Origin: Chionoecetes opilio
Lineage: Eukaryota > Arthropoda > Malacostraca > Decapoda > Majidae
Direction: 5' to 3'
NCBI GenBank assembly: GCA_016584305.1
Contig: JACEEZ010023500.1
Location: 36,689-100,688 of the forward strand
DNA: 64,000 nucleotides
In this document: piece after piece, positions 1 through 10,419 of the stretch
Numbering within the stretch: position 1 is the first letter of the stretch
Layout: every line of letters begins with the position of its first letter
Program-made: the position numbers and the translations under genes
Notes under the pieces: model-generated
Told to the model about the DNA's origin: nothing
Seen by the model: the letters and a program-made list of their open reading frames with translations, nothing else
Database searches by the model: none

Positions 1-435
1 CGCCCACCGCCCGACCGACGCCCACGCCCACCGGCCGCCACCACGCCCACACACTCTCCACAACACATCGTCCACAGACCTGTAACTTCACGGACACACG
101 CACGCACATACACAGCTGCCTATAGGAGAGGGGGAGAAATAGCGATATATATAAATAGTCATTAACCTTCACGCCCAGATCTTTCCTTTGCTATAAAAAA
201 ATATCTGTTGTTAGCCATAAAATTAGGAAAAGTAACTAAGTATACCAAATTAGTTAGTGGGAATGGGATACTAAATAGGTCATATCTATTAAAATATTGC
301 TTATAGTCACTAAAAATCGTCTAATGGTAGTCAAATTACAATGGAAATAACGTTCTGGGCCTCAAGGGGTTAAAATAAACAGTTCTTTTTAATAGCGTAG
401 AATGTGTATGTGCGTGTGTGTGTACGTGGTGTTGA
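1..435. other. Window edge, no gene recognised
   Basis: The first 100 bases are GC-rich with repeated CGCCCAC words. The rest is AT-rich with no convincing coding frame, and I recognise nothing in it. Confidence 0.5.
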
Positions 436-439
436 GTCG

Positions 440-3040
440 AGCAGGGATCTCTTTATGGGGTGGAGCGAGACCACCGAGAGACAAGGCCTGGTGGATCGCC
501 CGTGACGTCACACCGTAAGGATACAACCGTGGCCACCGAGATGATAAGGCCTGGTGGATCGCTCGTGACGTCACACCATAAGGTACACCCTCCGCTCCGT
601 AAAGTTACCTACAATATATGTTATCAATAAAAAATCTGTTATCTCGGAAGTTTGTTTATATTTATCATAAACCGTAAACAAAAAGCCTAGAACTTCAGAA
701 TTGCATTATTAACTCTCGCCATTTATTTGCTGCAACATTTATGGAGAATTCAATAGAACGAGTTATTAGCTTCCTGATATTTCTGTGTATGAATTACGCA
801 TGCATATACGTTAACTAATACAACATGAATCGGTAATTCTACCTATATATGTTTTCTATAAATATATTCTTCGGATGTTTTCTTAATTTATCAAATAAAA
901 AACCGTCAAACACCACTAAAGAAATGCCATTATGAGATTTCAAAATATGCATGACTTAACTTTTCACCATTAATTTTTGTGAATTTTTTTTTACATGGAG
1001 AATATCAATGAAGCGAATTTAATTAGCTCTCCATTGAATACTTCCTTTCTGATAAATGAATTAGAACCATGCATAAATTAGCTGAACTAAATAAATAAAC
1101 ATCATAAATCGAGTAAATTAGCCGTTTTCATGATGTTATTTATGTTAGTTAACGCTAATTTAGGCATGGTTCTAATTCATTTATCAGAAAAGGAATATAT
1201 CAATGGAAAGCTAATTAAATTCGCTTCTATTGATATTCTCCATGATAAAAAGTTTTTTCCAAAATATTAAATGCTAAAAGTTTAAGTTCATGCATATTTC
1301 TTTGAAAGTGCTCATAATGCTTTCTTCAGTGTGTTTTCGGTTTTTTTATTTGAAAATATATAGAACAAACATTTCCGACAGATAACATATATATTTTATA
1401 ACTGATAAACATATATTAGGTTAAGGAAATTGAACCGATTTCATGATTTTTTATATTTAGTTAACGCTAATTTATGCATGCCGCTAATTCATTTATCACT
1501 AAACGAAATATCAATGGAAAGCTAATTAAACTCCGCTTCTATTGATATTCTCCATTTAAAAATTGTTGCGAGCAAAATATTAAATGGCGAAAGTTTAAGT
1601 TAATGCATATTTCTTGAAAGTCTCATAATGGCATTTTCTTTGTGTGTTTTACGGTTTTTTATTTGATAATATTATAGAACAAACATTTCCGAAGATAATA
1701 GTATATCTTTATACTGATAAACATATACTAGTAGGTAAACATGTACGGTAGAAGGCGGTTGTATCCTTATGTGTGACTCACGGCGATCCAATGCCTTTCT
1801 TCGTGGTCTCGATACACCCGCCCCGCTCATTACAAGTTTACCTACCTAATTAATTTATCATATAAAAGATATACTGTTATCTTCGAAATCGTTTTGTTTC
1901 TCATAATAATTATCACAAATAAAAAAACCGTAAAACAACAAAGAAAATGCATTTATAGACGTTTTCAGAAATATTTAAAAACATTTAGATATAAACTTTT
2001 ACTGAATAAACATTATATTAGTTTCGCATCAGATTTCATTTAGTGACTAATTGGGCATGCGCTAATTACGTTAACTAAATAAAAATCATGAACGTAGTAA
2101 ATTTCCTACTAATATATGTTTATCAGTATAAAAATATACGTTATCTTGGAAATTTTGTGTCTATAATATTATCAAATAAAAACCGTTAAACACACTAAAG
2201 GGTAAATGCCATTATGAGACTTTCCAAGAAATATGCATAACTTAAACTTTCGCATTTAATATTTTGTGAAAAAATTTTTACATGGAGAATATCAATAGAA
2301 CGGAGATTACAGTAGCTTTCCATGATATTCCTTTCTATAAATGAAATTAGCCATGCATAATTAGCAGTAGCTAATAAATACTCATCATCGGGAAATTACA
2401 TTTTCAGATGTTATTTATTTGTGAAAATTATGATGTTCTAATTATTTAATAAAAGAAAATACAAGAAATGCAATTATAATTTCAAGCTTGCATAATTGAA
2501 TTTCGCCATTTAATTTTTGTCACAAAATATTAAATGGAAATTCATGAGCAGTTTAATGCTTTTCATTGAATACTATATTCCGTGAAACATTATACATTTA
2601 TGATAATATATTAGGTTAACGTTTCTAATTTATTTAGTAACTATTATCATGGAAATTTCATTTATCGAAAAGACATAATATATTATCGAAAAGCTAATAT
2701 AAATTCCGTTCATGATTTCTCCATGTGTTTATTTTTTCAACAAATATTAAATGCGCAAGATTTTAGAGTTAGATAATGCATACTTGAAACTCGCTTCTAA
2801 TGGCATTTTAGTATGTTTTACTGGTTTCTTAAATGATAACTTATTATGGAACAAATCATTTGCTGTAATGATAACATCATCATATTTACTTACTGGCTAA
2901 AACATATATTAGGTATGGCAAAGTTACCCCATTTCATGATTGCTTATATTTAGTTAACGCTCAATTTATGCATGCCCTAATTCATTTATCACAGAAGAAA
3001 TATATCAATGGAAAGCTAATTAAACTCCGCTTCTATGATT
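440..3040. repeat. Cluster of nested AT-rich inverted repeats (foldback family 1)
   Basis: Both strands carry the same words, such as TATCAATGGAAAGCTAATT and TTAGTTAACGCTAATTTA, in alternating orientation. One clear palindrome is centred near 1125, with arms of roughly 600 bases. Its ends (about 440-600 and 1740-1840) carry a GC-richer segment with GTGACGTCAC and AAGGCCTGGTGGATCG, which is itself present twice in the left arm. A second degenerate palindrome follows to about 3040. The same family recurs at 7080-7800 and 30955-31710. There is no transposase frame, so this looks like a non-autonomous foldback element. The exact limits are uncertain. Confidence 0.7.
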
Positions 3041-3573
3041 TGACGATCAGACCCCCCCCTAGCTGTATGGGCTCACAAAACGATCATGAACCCCCCTTAG
3101 CTGTATGGCCTCACAACGATCATGACCTCCCCTTAGCTGTATTGGCCTCACAAACGATCATGACCCCCCCTTAGCTGTATGGCCTCACAACGATCATGAC
3201 CCCCCCTTAGCTGTATGGCTCAAACGATCAGACCCCCCTTAGCTGTATGGCCTCAAAACGATCATGACCCCCACTTAGCTGTATGGCCTCAAAACGATCA
3301 TGACCCCCCTTAGCTGTATGGCCTCAAACGATCATGACCCCCCCTTAGCTGTATGGGCTCAAAACGATCATGACCCCCCCTTAGCTGTATGGCCTCACAA
3401 CGATCATGACCCCCACTTAGCTGTATGGCCTCACAACGATCATGACCCCCACTTAGCTGTATGGCCTCACAACGATCATGACCCCCACTTAGCTGTATGG
3501 CCTCACAACGATCATGACCCCCCCTTAGCTGTATGGCCTCACAACGATCATGATCCCCCCTTAGCTGTACGGG
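3041..3573. repeat. 36-bp minisatellite, about 15 copies
   Basis: The unit is about 36 bases and contains CTTAGCTGTATGGCCTCA and ACGATCATGACCCCC. It is repeated about 15 times head to tail, with single-base and length variants. Because the unit length is nearly divisible by three, open frames appear on both strands, but these are repeat artefacts. The array starts abruptly within the foldback family, at the end of a TCAATGGAAAGC arm. Confidence 0.9.
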
Positions 3574-4090
3574 CTCTCTGCGCTTGCCAAAATCATGGGC
3601 TACACAGAAAAGATTTACCTTGCACCCCACCCCACCCTCTCCTTTTCAACTTTGTGGTTACGTCACTGACAATGCCATTATGATTTCATTATATGTTAGA
3701 CATTTTGAGTAATTCCCTTCCAAATATCACTTCATACACGGTGGAAGAACTATTTCCCAAAGGCCACCTGCGCATTTTTTATCTGCCCTAAATACCTCAA
3801 ACCTAACAACTGTTAAAAGCTATGGGAAAGATTCGTTACAGTGACCCTCTCCATGTTCAGATGAAACTATATTTTCCTGATAGAATATGCCAGCCGCCGA
3901 GTGATCCGCTCTGCCTAGAATATTATTATACAGAGACCCTAGCTCTGCACCGCCCTGCCGGGACCATTATTACCTTAACCGAACTGAACCTAACCTCCCC
4001 CTCGGCCCCCTGGCGGGATTATTAAACTCACCCGAACCTTAACCAAACCTCCTAAAGGGTTAGGGGGCTATATCATTTCTACAATATGTA
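3574..4090. other. No gene recognised
   Basis: This is mixed sequence with a short stretch of AACCTAACCT words near 3985-4050. No domain, RNA gene or terminal repeat is visible. Confidence 0.4.
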
Positions 4091-4094
4091 TATA

Positions 4095-4225
4095 AGTTTT
4101 GAAGGTTATGCGGCAGTTGATTAAAACTGCACAGTATACTGAACAAAAAATAATACAGAAAATATAAGTAGTAACGGCGGTAGTAACCGCGCAGTTCTCG
4201 TCCATTATAACCCAATACTCTCCTG
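4095..4225. repeat. Dispersed repeat with CGCAGTTCTCGTCCA
   Basis: This segment matches 37590-37715 in the same order: a GGTTA(T/C)GC word, AACTGCACA or ACTGCACAT, GTAACGGCGG, then CGCAGTTCTCGTCCAYTATA. The last 20 bases also occur inside both copies of the CCWGG-flanked element, near 32396 and 45796. Confidence 0.6.
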
Positions 4226-4309
4226 ACAACTGTGGGGGCGGGAGGAGGGGCGCAGAACCTCCTGCTAGTTAACTAACCTAACCTGGACATTGGTTTTCGC
4301 CCCTTTCCA

Positions 4310-4920
4310 GATCCCCCTTGAGTTCTTTTCTTCCCTTAATTTCTAGTGTTTGCCCATACTCTCCCACTTCCCCCAAACAAGTTTGGGGACCTGTGGGAAT
4401 GCGGGTTTTCGGGAGGGGAACAAATTATGCGTCGGAAACACGTAATTTAAGAGTTATGTAGGGGTGCTAAAATTCCCTGGATCTAGAGTCATTTCCTTAT
4501 ATCTAGAGAAATTTGCATAACCAAAATTAACCTAACGTAGCCAAATTTAACCTAACCTAGCTGGGGGCTTGACCCACCGATAACCTAACCTAAGCTAACC
4601 TAACCTAAGCTAACCTAACCAAATCTAACTTATCCTAGCCTAGCCAAATTTAACCTAACCTCCTAGCGAGGGTTTGGGAGGGGGTTCTCGACACTTCGGT
4701 CATCATTCTGTGAGGATCGTCAGGTTCACACGTCTCTGGACTCAGAAGAAATCCAATACATTTTCCTTAGAACTAGGGAATTTTTTTAACACCCCTAACT
4801 CAAAAACTATGTGGTTGCAATGCATATTTTGTACCACAGCCAAATATCCCGTATTCCCCCAGGTCCCCAAGCCTGATTTGTGGGAGAGGGGGAGTATGGG
4901 CAAACACTAGAATAATACTT
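4310..4920. repeat. Foldback element with CCTAA-rich centre
   Basis: The left end (TAGTGTTTGCCCATACTCTC, near 4346) reappears inverted on the right as GAGTATGGGCAAACACTAG near 4891-4910. Matching stretches such as TTTGGGGACCTGTGGG and CCCCCAGGTCCCCAA lie just inside. The centre, about 4540-4665, is rich in CCTAA words. The inner right arm (CCGTATTCCC, CCAAGCCTG) resembles the 55-bp satellite unit at 51-54 kb, so this may be a dispersed relative of its source. Confidence 0.65.
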
Positions 4921-5035
4921 CAATTTCCGACGGCTGTTGTAGGCGTTATAATAACTCTTTATGATAAGAACGAAACGTTCAGTAAAACCACCACCGATCG
5001 TGTATTGGTTTAAACTGCACATATAGCCGGTTTAT

Positions 5036-5133
5036 GGAACTGTCGCCGATAGAAACTCTCGCCGAAACGCCAACTGAGAACTCTCGCCGACAGTGGAACA
5101 CTCGCCGACCTGGAAATTTTCGGCGACAGTTCC
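5036..5133. repeat. Hairpin with GGAACTGTCGCCGA ends
   Basis: GGAACTGTCGCCGA at 5036-5049 pairs with TCGGCGACAGTTCC at 5120-5133. Extra copies of CTCGCCGA lie between, giving nested pairing options. This is a small foldback unit. Confidence 0.75.
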
Positions 5134-5223
5134 ACTAGTAAGGACCGTTCACTAACCTAACCTGGATATTGGTCAACTAGCCAACATAACCTAACCACAT
5201 AACTTAACTCAAGATCAAGAACT

Positions 5224-5288
5224 AGAACTGTCGCCAGAAATAGGAACATCCGCCGACGTCGGCGAGAATTCCTATCGGCGACAGTTCC
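5224..5288. repeat. Second GGAACTGTCGCC hairpin
   Basis: AGAACTGTCGCC at 5224-5235 pairs with GGCGACAGTTCC ending at 5288. The centre is a CCGCCGACGTCGGCG palindrome. It belongs to the same family as the hairpin just upstream and the one at 36394-36441. Confidence 0.75.
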
Positions 5289-5289
5289 A

Positions 5290-5900
5290 GGTACCAAATA
5301 GCCTACCCTTTCACACTCGTTTTGCAGACCTATAAATAACAGTAGAAAGGTGAAAAATACTTTAATTCAGACCCACTGGTCATGTTATAACCTACATACA
5401 CAAATGTTAGCCAAATTCTCTACTTTTTCTCCTTGACAGATAAAAAGACGAAGAATCATTGCATATGTGTAGAATCACACACGGACACTCATAGCAGGCT
5501 ATTTTATTGTGTTTTTCAGCAATAGTCATGATTTTTTTTAATAGATCATATCAGGTGACAGGTGTGCAAAACGAACCTTTATGATGCACAATAATGATAA
5601 ATAAGCTCTTGAGACATCATTACTACAATGGACCCATTTACTCACACCTAAAACACGGAGTATTATAAAGCTTTGGGTGCAATATAGGCTACATATCACT
5701 GTACTCATATTCTTTTTGCTGAGAAATGCACCATAAATGAAATATATGGCCTTTTTGGGGCCAAAATATCACAACACGGCGGAACGCGCTGTGATTGGTT
5801 GTGACGTAGTAACTGCAGACTCAGATCTCGCCTGATCAGCTGATCGGCTTGTTTTGGCTCAGCAAACCGCAAATTATAGTTTTATTTTACTAACCTAACT
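5290..5900. other. No gene; possible degenerate outer arm
   Basis: There is no coding signal. The region around 5610-5640 (ATGGACCCATTTA) faces a similar inverted word (TAAATTGGTCCAT) near 6714-6728. The strong inverted repeat that follows may therefore once have been longer. Confidence 0.35.
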
Positions 5901-6484
5901 AACTTGCATTACCCCTACTACCGCAAGATGACCAGTAATCCTCCTTCAAGTGATGTAGTAGGTATTCACTGTGTTTGTGAATATGTAAGTTGTAGTTTAT
6001 AAGGAAAAAGTGGATAGACAGAGCAAAGTGGCCCGTGACACCAGACAAGTGATGACTTCTGGGATCGGCATTCCTTATAGGGAGCTTAAATGAACCTGCA
6101 ATGACATGTACAGCTAGACAGATAGACGAACTCATAGAGGAACAGGTAGAAATGTATGGTTAGTAAAGGTTGTAGTGGTGAGTAGAGTGACGAAGGGTGT
6201 ATGTTTTGCTTATGTGGGGAAAGAAAGCCATACATTTCTACCTGTTCCTCTATGAGTTCGTCTATCTGTCTAGCTTTACATGTCATTGCAGGTTCATTTA
6301 AGCTCCCTATAAGGAATGCCGATCCCAGAAGTCGTCACTTGTCAGGTGTCACGGGCCACTTATCTGTCTATCCACTTTTTCCTTATAAACTACAACTTAC
6401 ATATTCACAAACACAGTGAATACCTACTACATCACTTGAAGGAGGATTACTGGTCATCTTGCGGTAGTAGGGGTAATGCAAGTT
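5901..6484. repeat. Near-perfect long inverted repeat, ~260-bp arms
   Basis: The left arm (5901-6160) and right arm (6228-6484) are reverse complements with only scattered differences, separated by a 67-base spacer. The outer arm ends are AACTTGCATTACCCC and its complement, and the inner ends are TAGAAATGTATGG and its complement. The open frames in this segment mirror each other across the axis, which is expected of a palindrome and is not evidence for genes. A transcript could fold into a long double-stranded hairpin. No transposase is present. Confidence 0.93.
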
Positions 6485-6747
6485 GGTGTATTAGTAGGTA
6501 GTACATAATAGTAGCGGCCGCTTTACAGCTGTTTTGCTCTGTTGTCTAAGCTAGTGACGTCACAACATGGCGCCAGTCGTTTTAGAGCGTATACATTTTC
6601 CTGTACTTAAATTGGCTGTATCATCAAAAATACTGTTCACATAGAAAAATCAACATCACTGCCCAACTATATGAGGCTTGAAGATGTCAAATCAATCCTT
6701 ACCTCAAGTAGAGTAAATTGGTCCATTATGGAGGTAAGATACATGAA
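6485..6747. other. No gene recognised
   Basis: A short stretch contains a GTGACGTCAC word near 6554. Nothing coding is visible. Confidence 0.4.
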
Positions 6748-8155
6748 CTTTAAATGAAATTTGTTTGTAAACAAAAGCACGTGTAAGCCCAACACGCCTG
6801 ATGTAAGGGGGAGATTGGTTTTGCGCGACCCCAAACCCCCTCGGGTGGCTCCCGGGGCCCAAGGGCCCTGTAGCTTACGGGGTTTACAATACGAATAAGT
6901 TTTGCCATCTCTCGTAGGGGTTAGTAATTCGACCTCGTAACGGGTATCAAAAGGGTTAAAAGGGGTTTATCATCCCAGCCTAAAAAAGGCTGGTAATTTT
7001 GGAACCCGGCCCCAGGGACTAATCACGCGACAATGTTTGAAATTACAAGTGCATGCGCCTCCCCCATCCGACAAAGAGATATAGTGGTTTGGACTATCAT
7101 AAGAGGTTTTACAGTATATATGTTATACTGTAATTCGAAAGTGTTTGTTCTATAATTATCAAAAAAAAAAACAGTAAAAAAACGCTAAAGAAATCCCATT
7201 ACGGGACATGAAGAATATGCATGAATTTAAATTTAAAATTAACTCTTTGCCTTTTAAAACTTTGCGAGTCAATTTTATCAAAAGGGGTCTCAATAGAAGC
7301 GCAATTTTTTTAGCTTTCCATTGCTAATTTCGTTATTGATAAAGAATTAAAACCCATGCATATTTAGGTTAAACAATAAATAAAATCATCAATCGGGAAA
7401 ATTTTCCCGATTGATGAGTTATTTTTTTACTTAATTTTTCGTTTTCTGATAATTGAATTGCCCCAGTAAAAATTAGCGTTAACTAAAAAAAACCTCATCA
7501 ACGGAAAAAAATACCCGTTTGATGATTTTTTTTATTTATTTAACGCAATTTTAGCATGGGGGAAATTTTCTTTTATCAGAAAACAAAAGATATCAATGGA
7601 AGCTAATAAAATTGGTTCTATTGATCCCTTTATGATAAAAGTTGACTCGCAAATTTTTAAATGCGAAGAGTTAAAGGGTTCGCTATTTCTTCAGTCTGTA
7701 ATGGCATTTCTTAGTGTGTTTTACGTTTTTTATTTGATTACATAGAAAAAAACTTTAGAAGATAGTATATAATATATGAAAACCAGTCTATATGATGCGT
7801 AATTAATATATAGTTAATATATATAATATAATAATATATATGAAATCGGAGGCGGCCCATCGACTTCAGGAAAATTTCGGGCCCCATGTAAAACAGGGAT
7901 TTCCGTGCGCGTCCAGAGGCTGGTTTCAGCAAATTTACCAGCGATACCCTGTTACGATTCGAAGTTTACTGACCGCTACGAGAGAGGGAAAACTGTTTTT
8001 GGGCAAGATATTGTAAGACCTAGTAAATACTGGGGTCATTGCCGCTGGTAGCCACCAGGGGGGTCGGTGTAGCGCAACACCCAATCCTCTCTAAGCTTAC
8101 ATGGGGCGTGTAGGCTTACACGGCTTTTGTTTACAAACAAATTCACTTAAATACA
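6748..8155. repeat. 1.4-kb foldback element (family 1)
   Basis: The outer arms match in inverted orientation: TTTGTTTGTAAACAAAAGC near 6761 and GCTTTTGTTTACAAACAAA near 8122, followed by CGTGTAAGC/GGCTTACACG. The inner part, 7080-7800, is a degraded copy of the same palindromic core found at 30955-31710, including GACAAAGAGATATAGTGG at its left edge. Homopolymer errors are frequent. No coding capacity is seen. Confidence 0.75.
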
Positions 8156-10180
8156 GGGTTTTTTTTTTAAATCATGGAGACATACCTCCAAATTTTTAGT
8201 AAATGTGCCCCAGAGAAAATTTTACATATGAATCATAAAGGATCTTTTCACGGCTTTTTACCTCCCATTTTTCCCTCTATTACAAAAAAAATCATGATAA
8301 TTACTAAAAAAACACGAATTATGGCCTATATGAACCCGTGCGTGAATTTACACATGTTTCCTGTCTTCTTATCTCCCGCGTGATTAAAGCCGTTTTTTTG
8401 TCGCCCAAGCACCGTTTGGTAGAAGACCGTTTTTTGTTTGTTTGGTTTTCGCGAAAAAAACAAACAAGCTTGGTGGGACCCGAAAATAATCAACGCAAAA
8501 CTTTGCAAACAAATCAAAAACTCTCCCCTTTCCTTATCTCTCCTCTCTCCTTTTTTTGCTGAATCCGGCCCCGGTTACAGGGGTCTAGGCCCTTTTTTAT
8601 TAGGCCTTTATAAAATTTATTCCTTAGCTTTGTTTTCCTTTCCTATCCCCGAAACCTTAAAACAAATAGGAAAATTTCGGGTTTAGGGTTCCATTGTCCC
8701 TATTTTAACCCGAAAAAAACCCTGAATCCCCCAAATAAGGGGGGGAAAAACTCTAAATTAACCCTTTCCTTCTGCATACTTCCTTTTCCTTTTCTCCCAC
8801 AAATTATTTCCCACTCTATACTACTATAATATTACTATACTACATTACTTATACTACCTATTACTAATTACTACCTACTCCTACTTACTACATTACTTAC
8901 CTACTCCCTATTATACACTACTCCCTTTTAGGGGATGCACTTCTGTTTTCGGGCGGGGAATCTAAAACCAGTGCATATAGTGTTTTTGTATTCTATGTTT
9001 TACTTTTTCAGGTAATTTTATACTAGCGCGGGTTTATAAACCTTTCCGCCCTCACCCCCCCTGCAGTAGGTCTAGAAAGCCAGCAGCCCCAGCATTGGCT
9101 AACATCGGGTTTACAGAGACTACAATTACTGAGCACTCGAGTAAAAAGTACAGTCTCACTGAAAGTCAGAAAAAAAGAGGTTAGATTTTAGTTTATCAAA
9201 TAAACAAAATATTTGTCAAAAAGATCCCTTCGATACTTTTGTATCCATTGTAGGAACTTTTAACAGTACCGCCATCTAGGCAGCTTTTCCCGCACCCGTA
9301 ACAGTGTTTTCAGCACCCCATTTTAAGAAACACTGTACTAGGGTCTCGTTTTTCAATCAATATATACAATTTCATAAGAGATGCACCCTAGGATGCTGCA
9401 AGGGAGTGCGGATGCAGATATAAATTATAAAAATCGGGGAAAGGTAGCAGAAGGTAAAATCTGGTTTTTGGCTGCTGAGGTATGGTGATGGTGATGGGGA
9501 TGCTGATGGAATTTTTATGCAATTTTTTTTTTTTGCGGATGAGGTTGTGTCTGTTTCTTTTGCATTTACTTTTTCAGTTTAATGTTATACTAGGGTCTTT
9601 TTTCCCATGCAAACACAGAAAAACCCTCGCTATAACGGACAATTTGGGGGGGGGGATCCGATATGCGAAAATCCTTTTATATCCAAATAGTAGCAGGGGC
9701 AGCAAATTTTAAAGGGAAAGGTCTTCGCTTTTTAAAAGGGAGGGGTTAGGTAGGATAGGGTAAAGTAGGGTGGGGTAAGGCTTCTTAAAGGTAGGCGGTA
9801 GGCAGTCACACGGGGAACGAGAGGAAACCCGCGGTGAGAGCTCGGGGGGGAAAACCGCACGGTATAAGGGGGTACTACTTTGCTTATGTGGTCGTTTGAA
9901 ATCTGCTAAATTTATTTTTCCCCTTCTCTCTTACTTCTTGATTTTTTATTTTAAAAGCATAAAACAAATAAAAAAAAACTTGTTGGCAAAAATTTAAAAA
10001 CAATAAAAATCATATAATGAGAAAATTTTGTTTTTAAATTCTTCATTATAAATTACTTTCTGAGGAAAAAAGAGGGGGAAGTCCAATAAAGAAGAGGAGG
10101 AGGAGGAAGAGTGTAATGAAATATTGTTTTTCTCTTCTACGTCTGTTCGTTAGCGATGCATGTTAAAACCTTTTCACCCT
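8156..10180. other. Two kilobases with no gene recognised
   Basis: The sequence is low in information and rich in homopolymers. A run of TACTA-type short repeats spans about 8810-8930. The small open frames show no domain. The word GTCGYCCAAGCACCGTTTG near 8400 recurs near 24703, suggesting a degraded dispersed repeat. Confidence 0.5.
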
Positions 10181-10248
10181 CTCTCTTCTCTCATTTTCTC
10201 TCTGTAATCTGTGAAAAAAAACATTGAACACAATTATCATGAAGGGGT

Positions 10249-10254
10249 TTTATT
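10249..10254 (-). promoter_or_regulatory. Candidate poly(A) signal of the minus-strand zinc-finger gene
   Basis: AATAAA on the minus strand lies about 170 bases past the last recognisable zinc finger. The two related plus-strand loci also have AATAAA, at 40489-40494 and 61109-61114, about 190 bases after their stop codons. The placement is therefore consistent across paralogues. Confidence 0.45.
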
Positions 10255-10419
10255 GTATTTTTTAACACCCACAAGGGGTTGTAATGCCTGCAAGCCCCCC
10301 ACCCACCACCCAAGCAAACCCCAACACACCCACTCCCTCCCAGGTGTGTCTGGATAGTTTGGCAACAGACTTTTCCTGGGGAAACACTTGCCGAAAATAT
10401 CACATTGTTATTTTTCCCC

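Noticed and set aside
3300..3683. 127-codon repeat protein on plus strand and its 106-codon mirror on minus
   Set aside because: Both derive from the 36-bp minisatellite, with no flanking coding evidence.
5899..6501. Paired frames sharing MSSSICLA-type starts on opposite strands
   Set aside because: They are the two arms of one inverted repeat read in opposite directions, not two genes.
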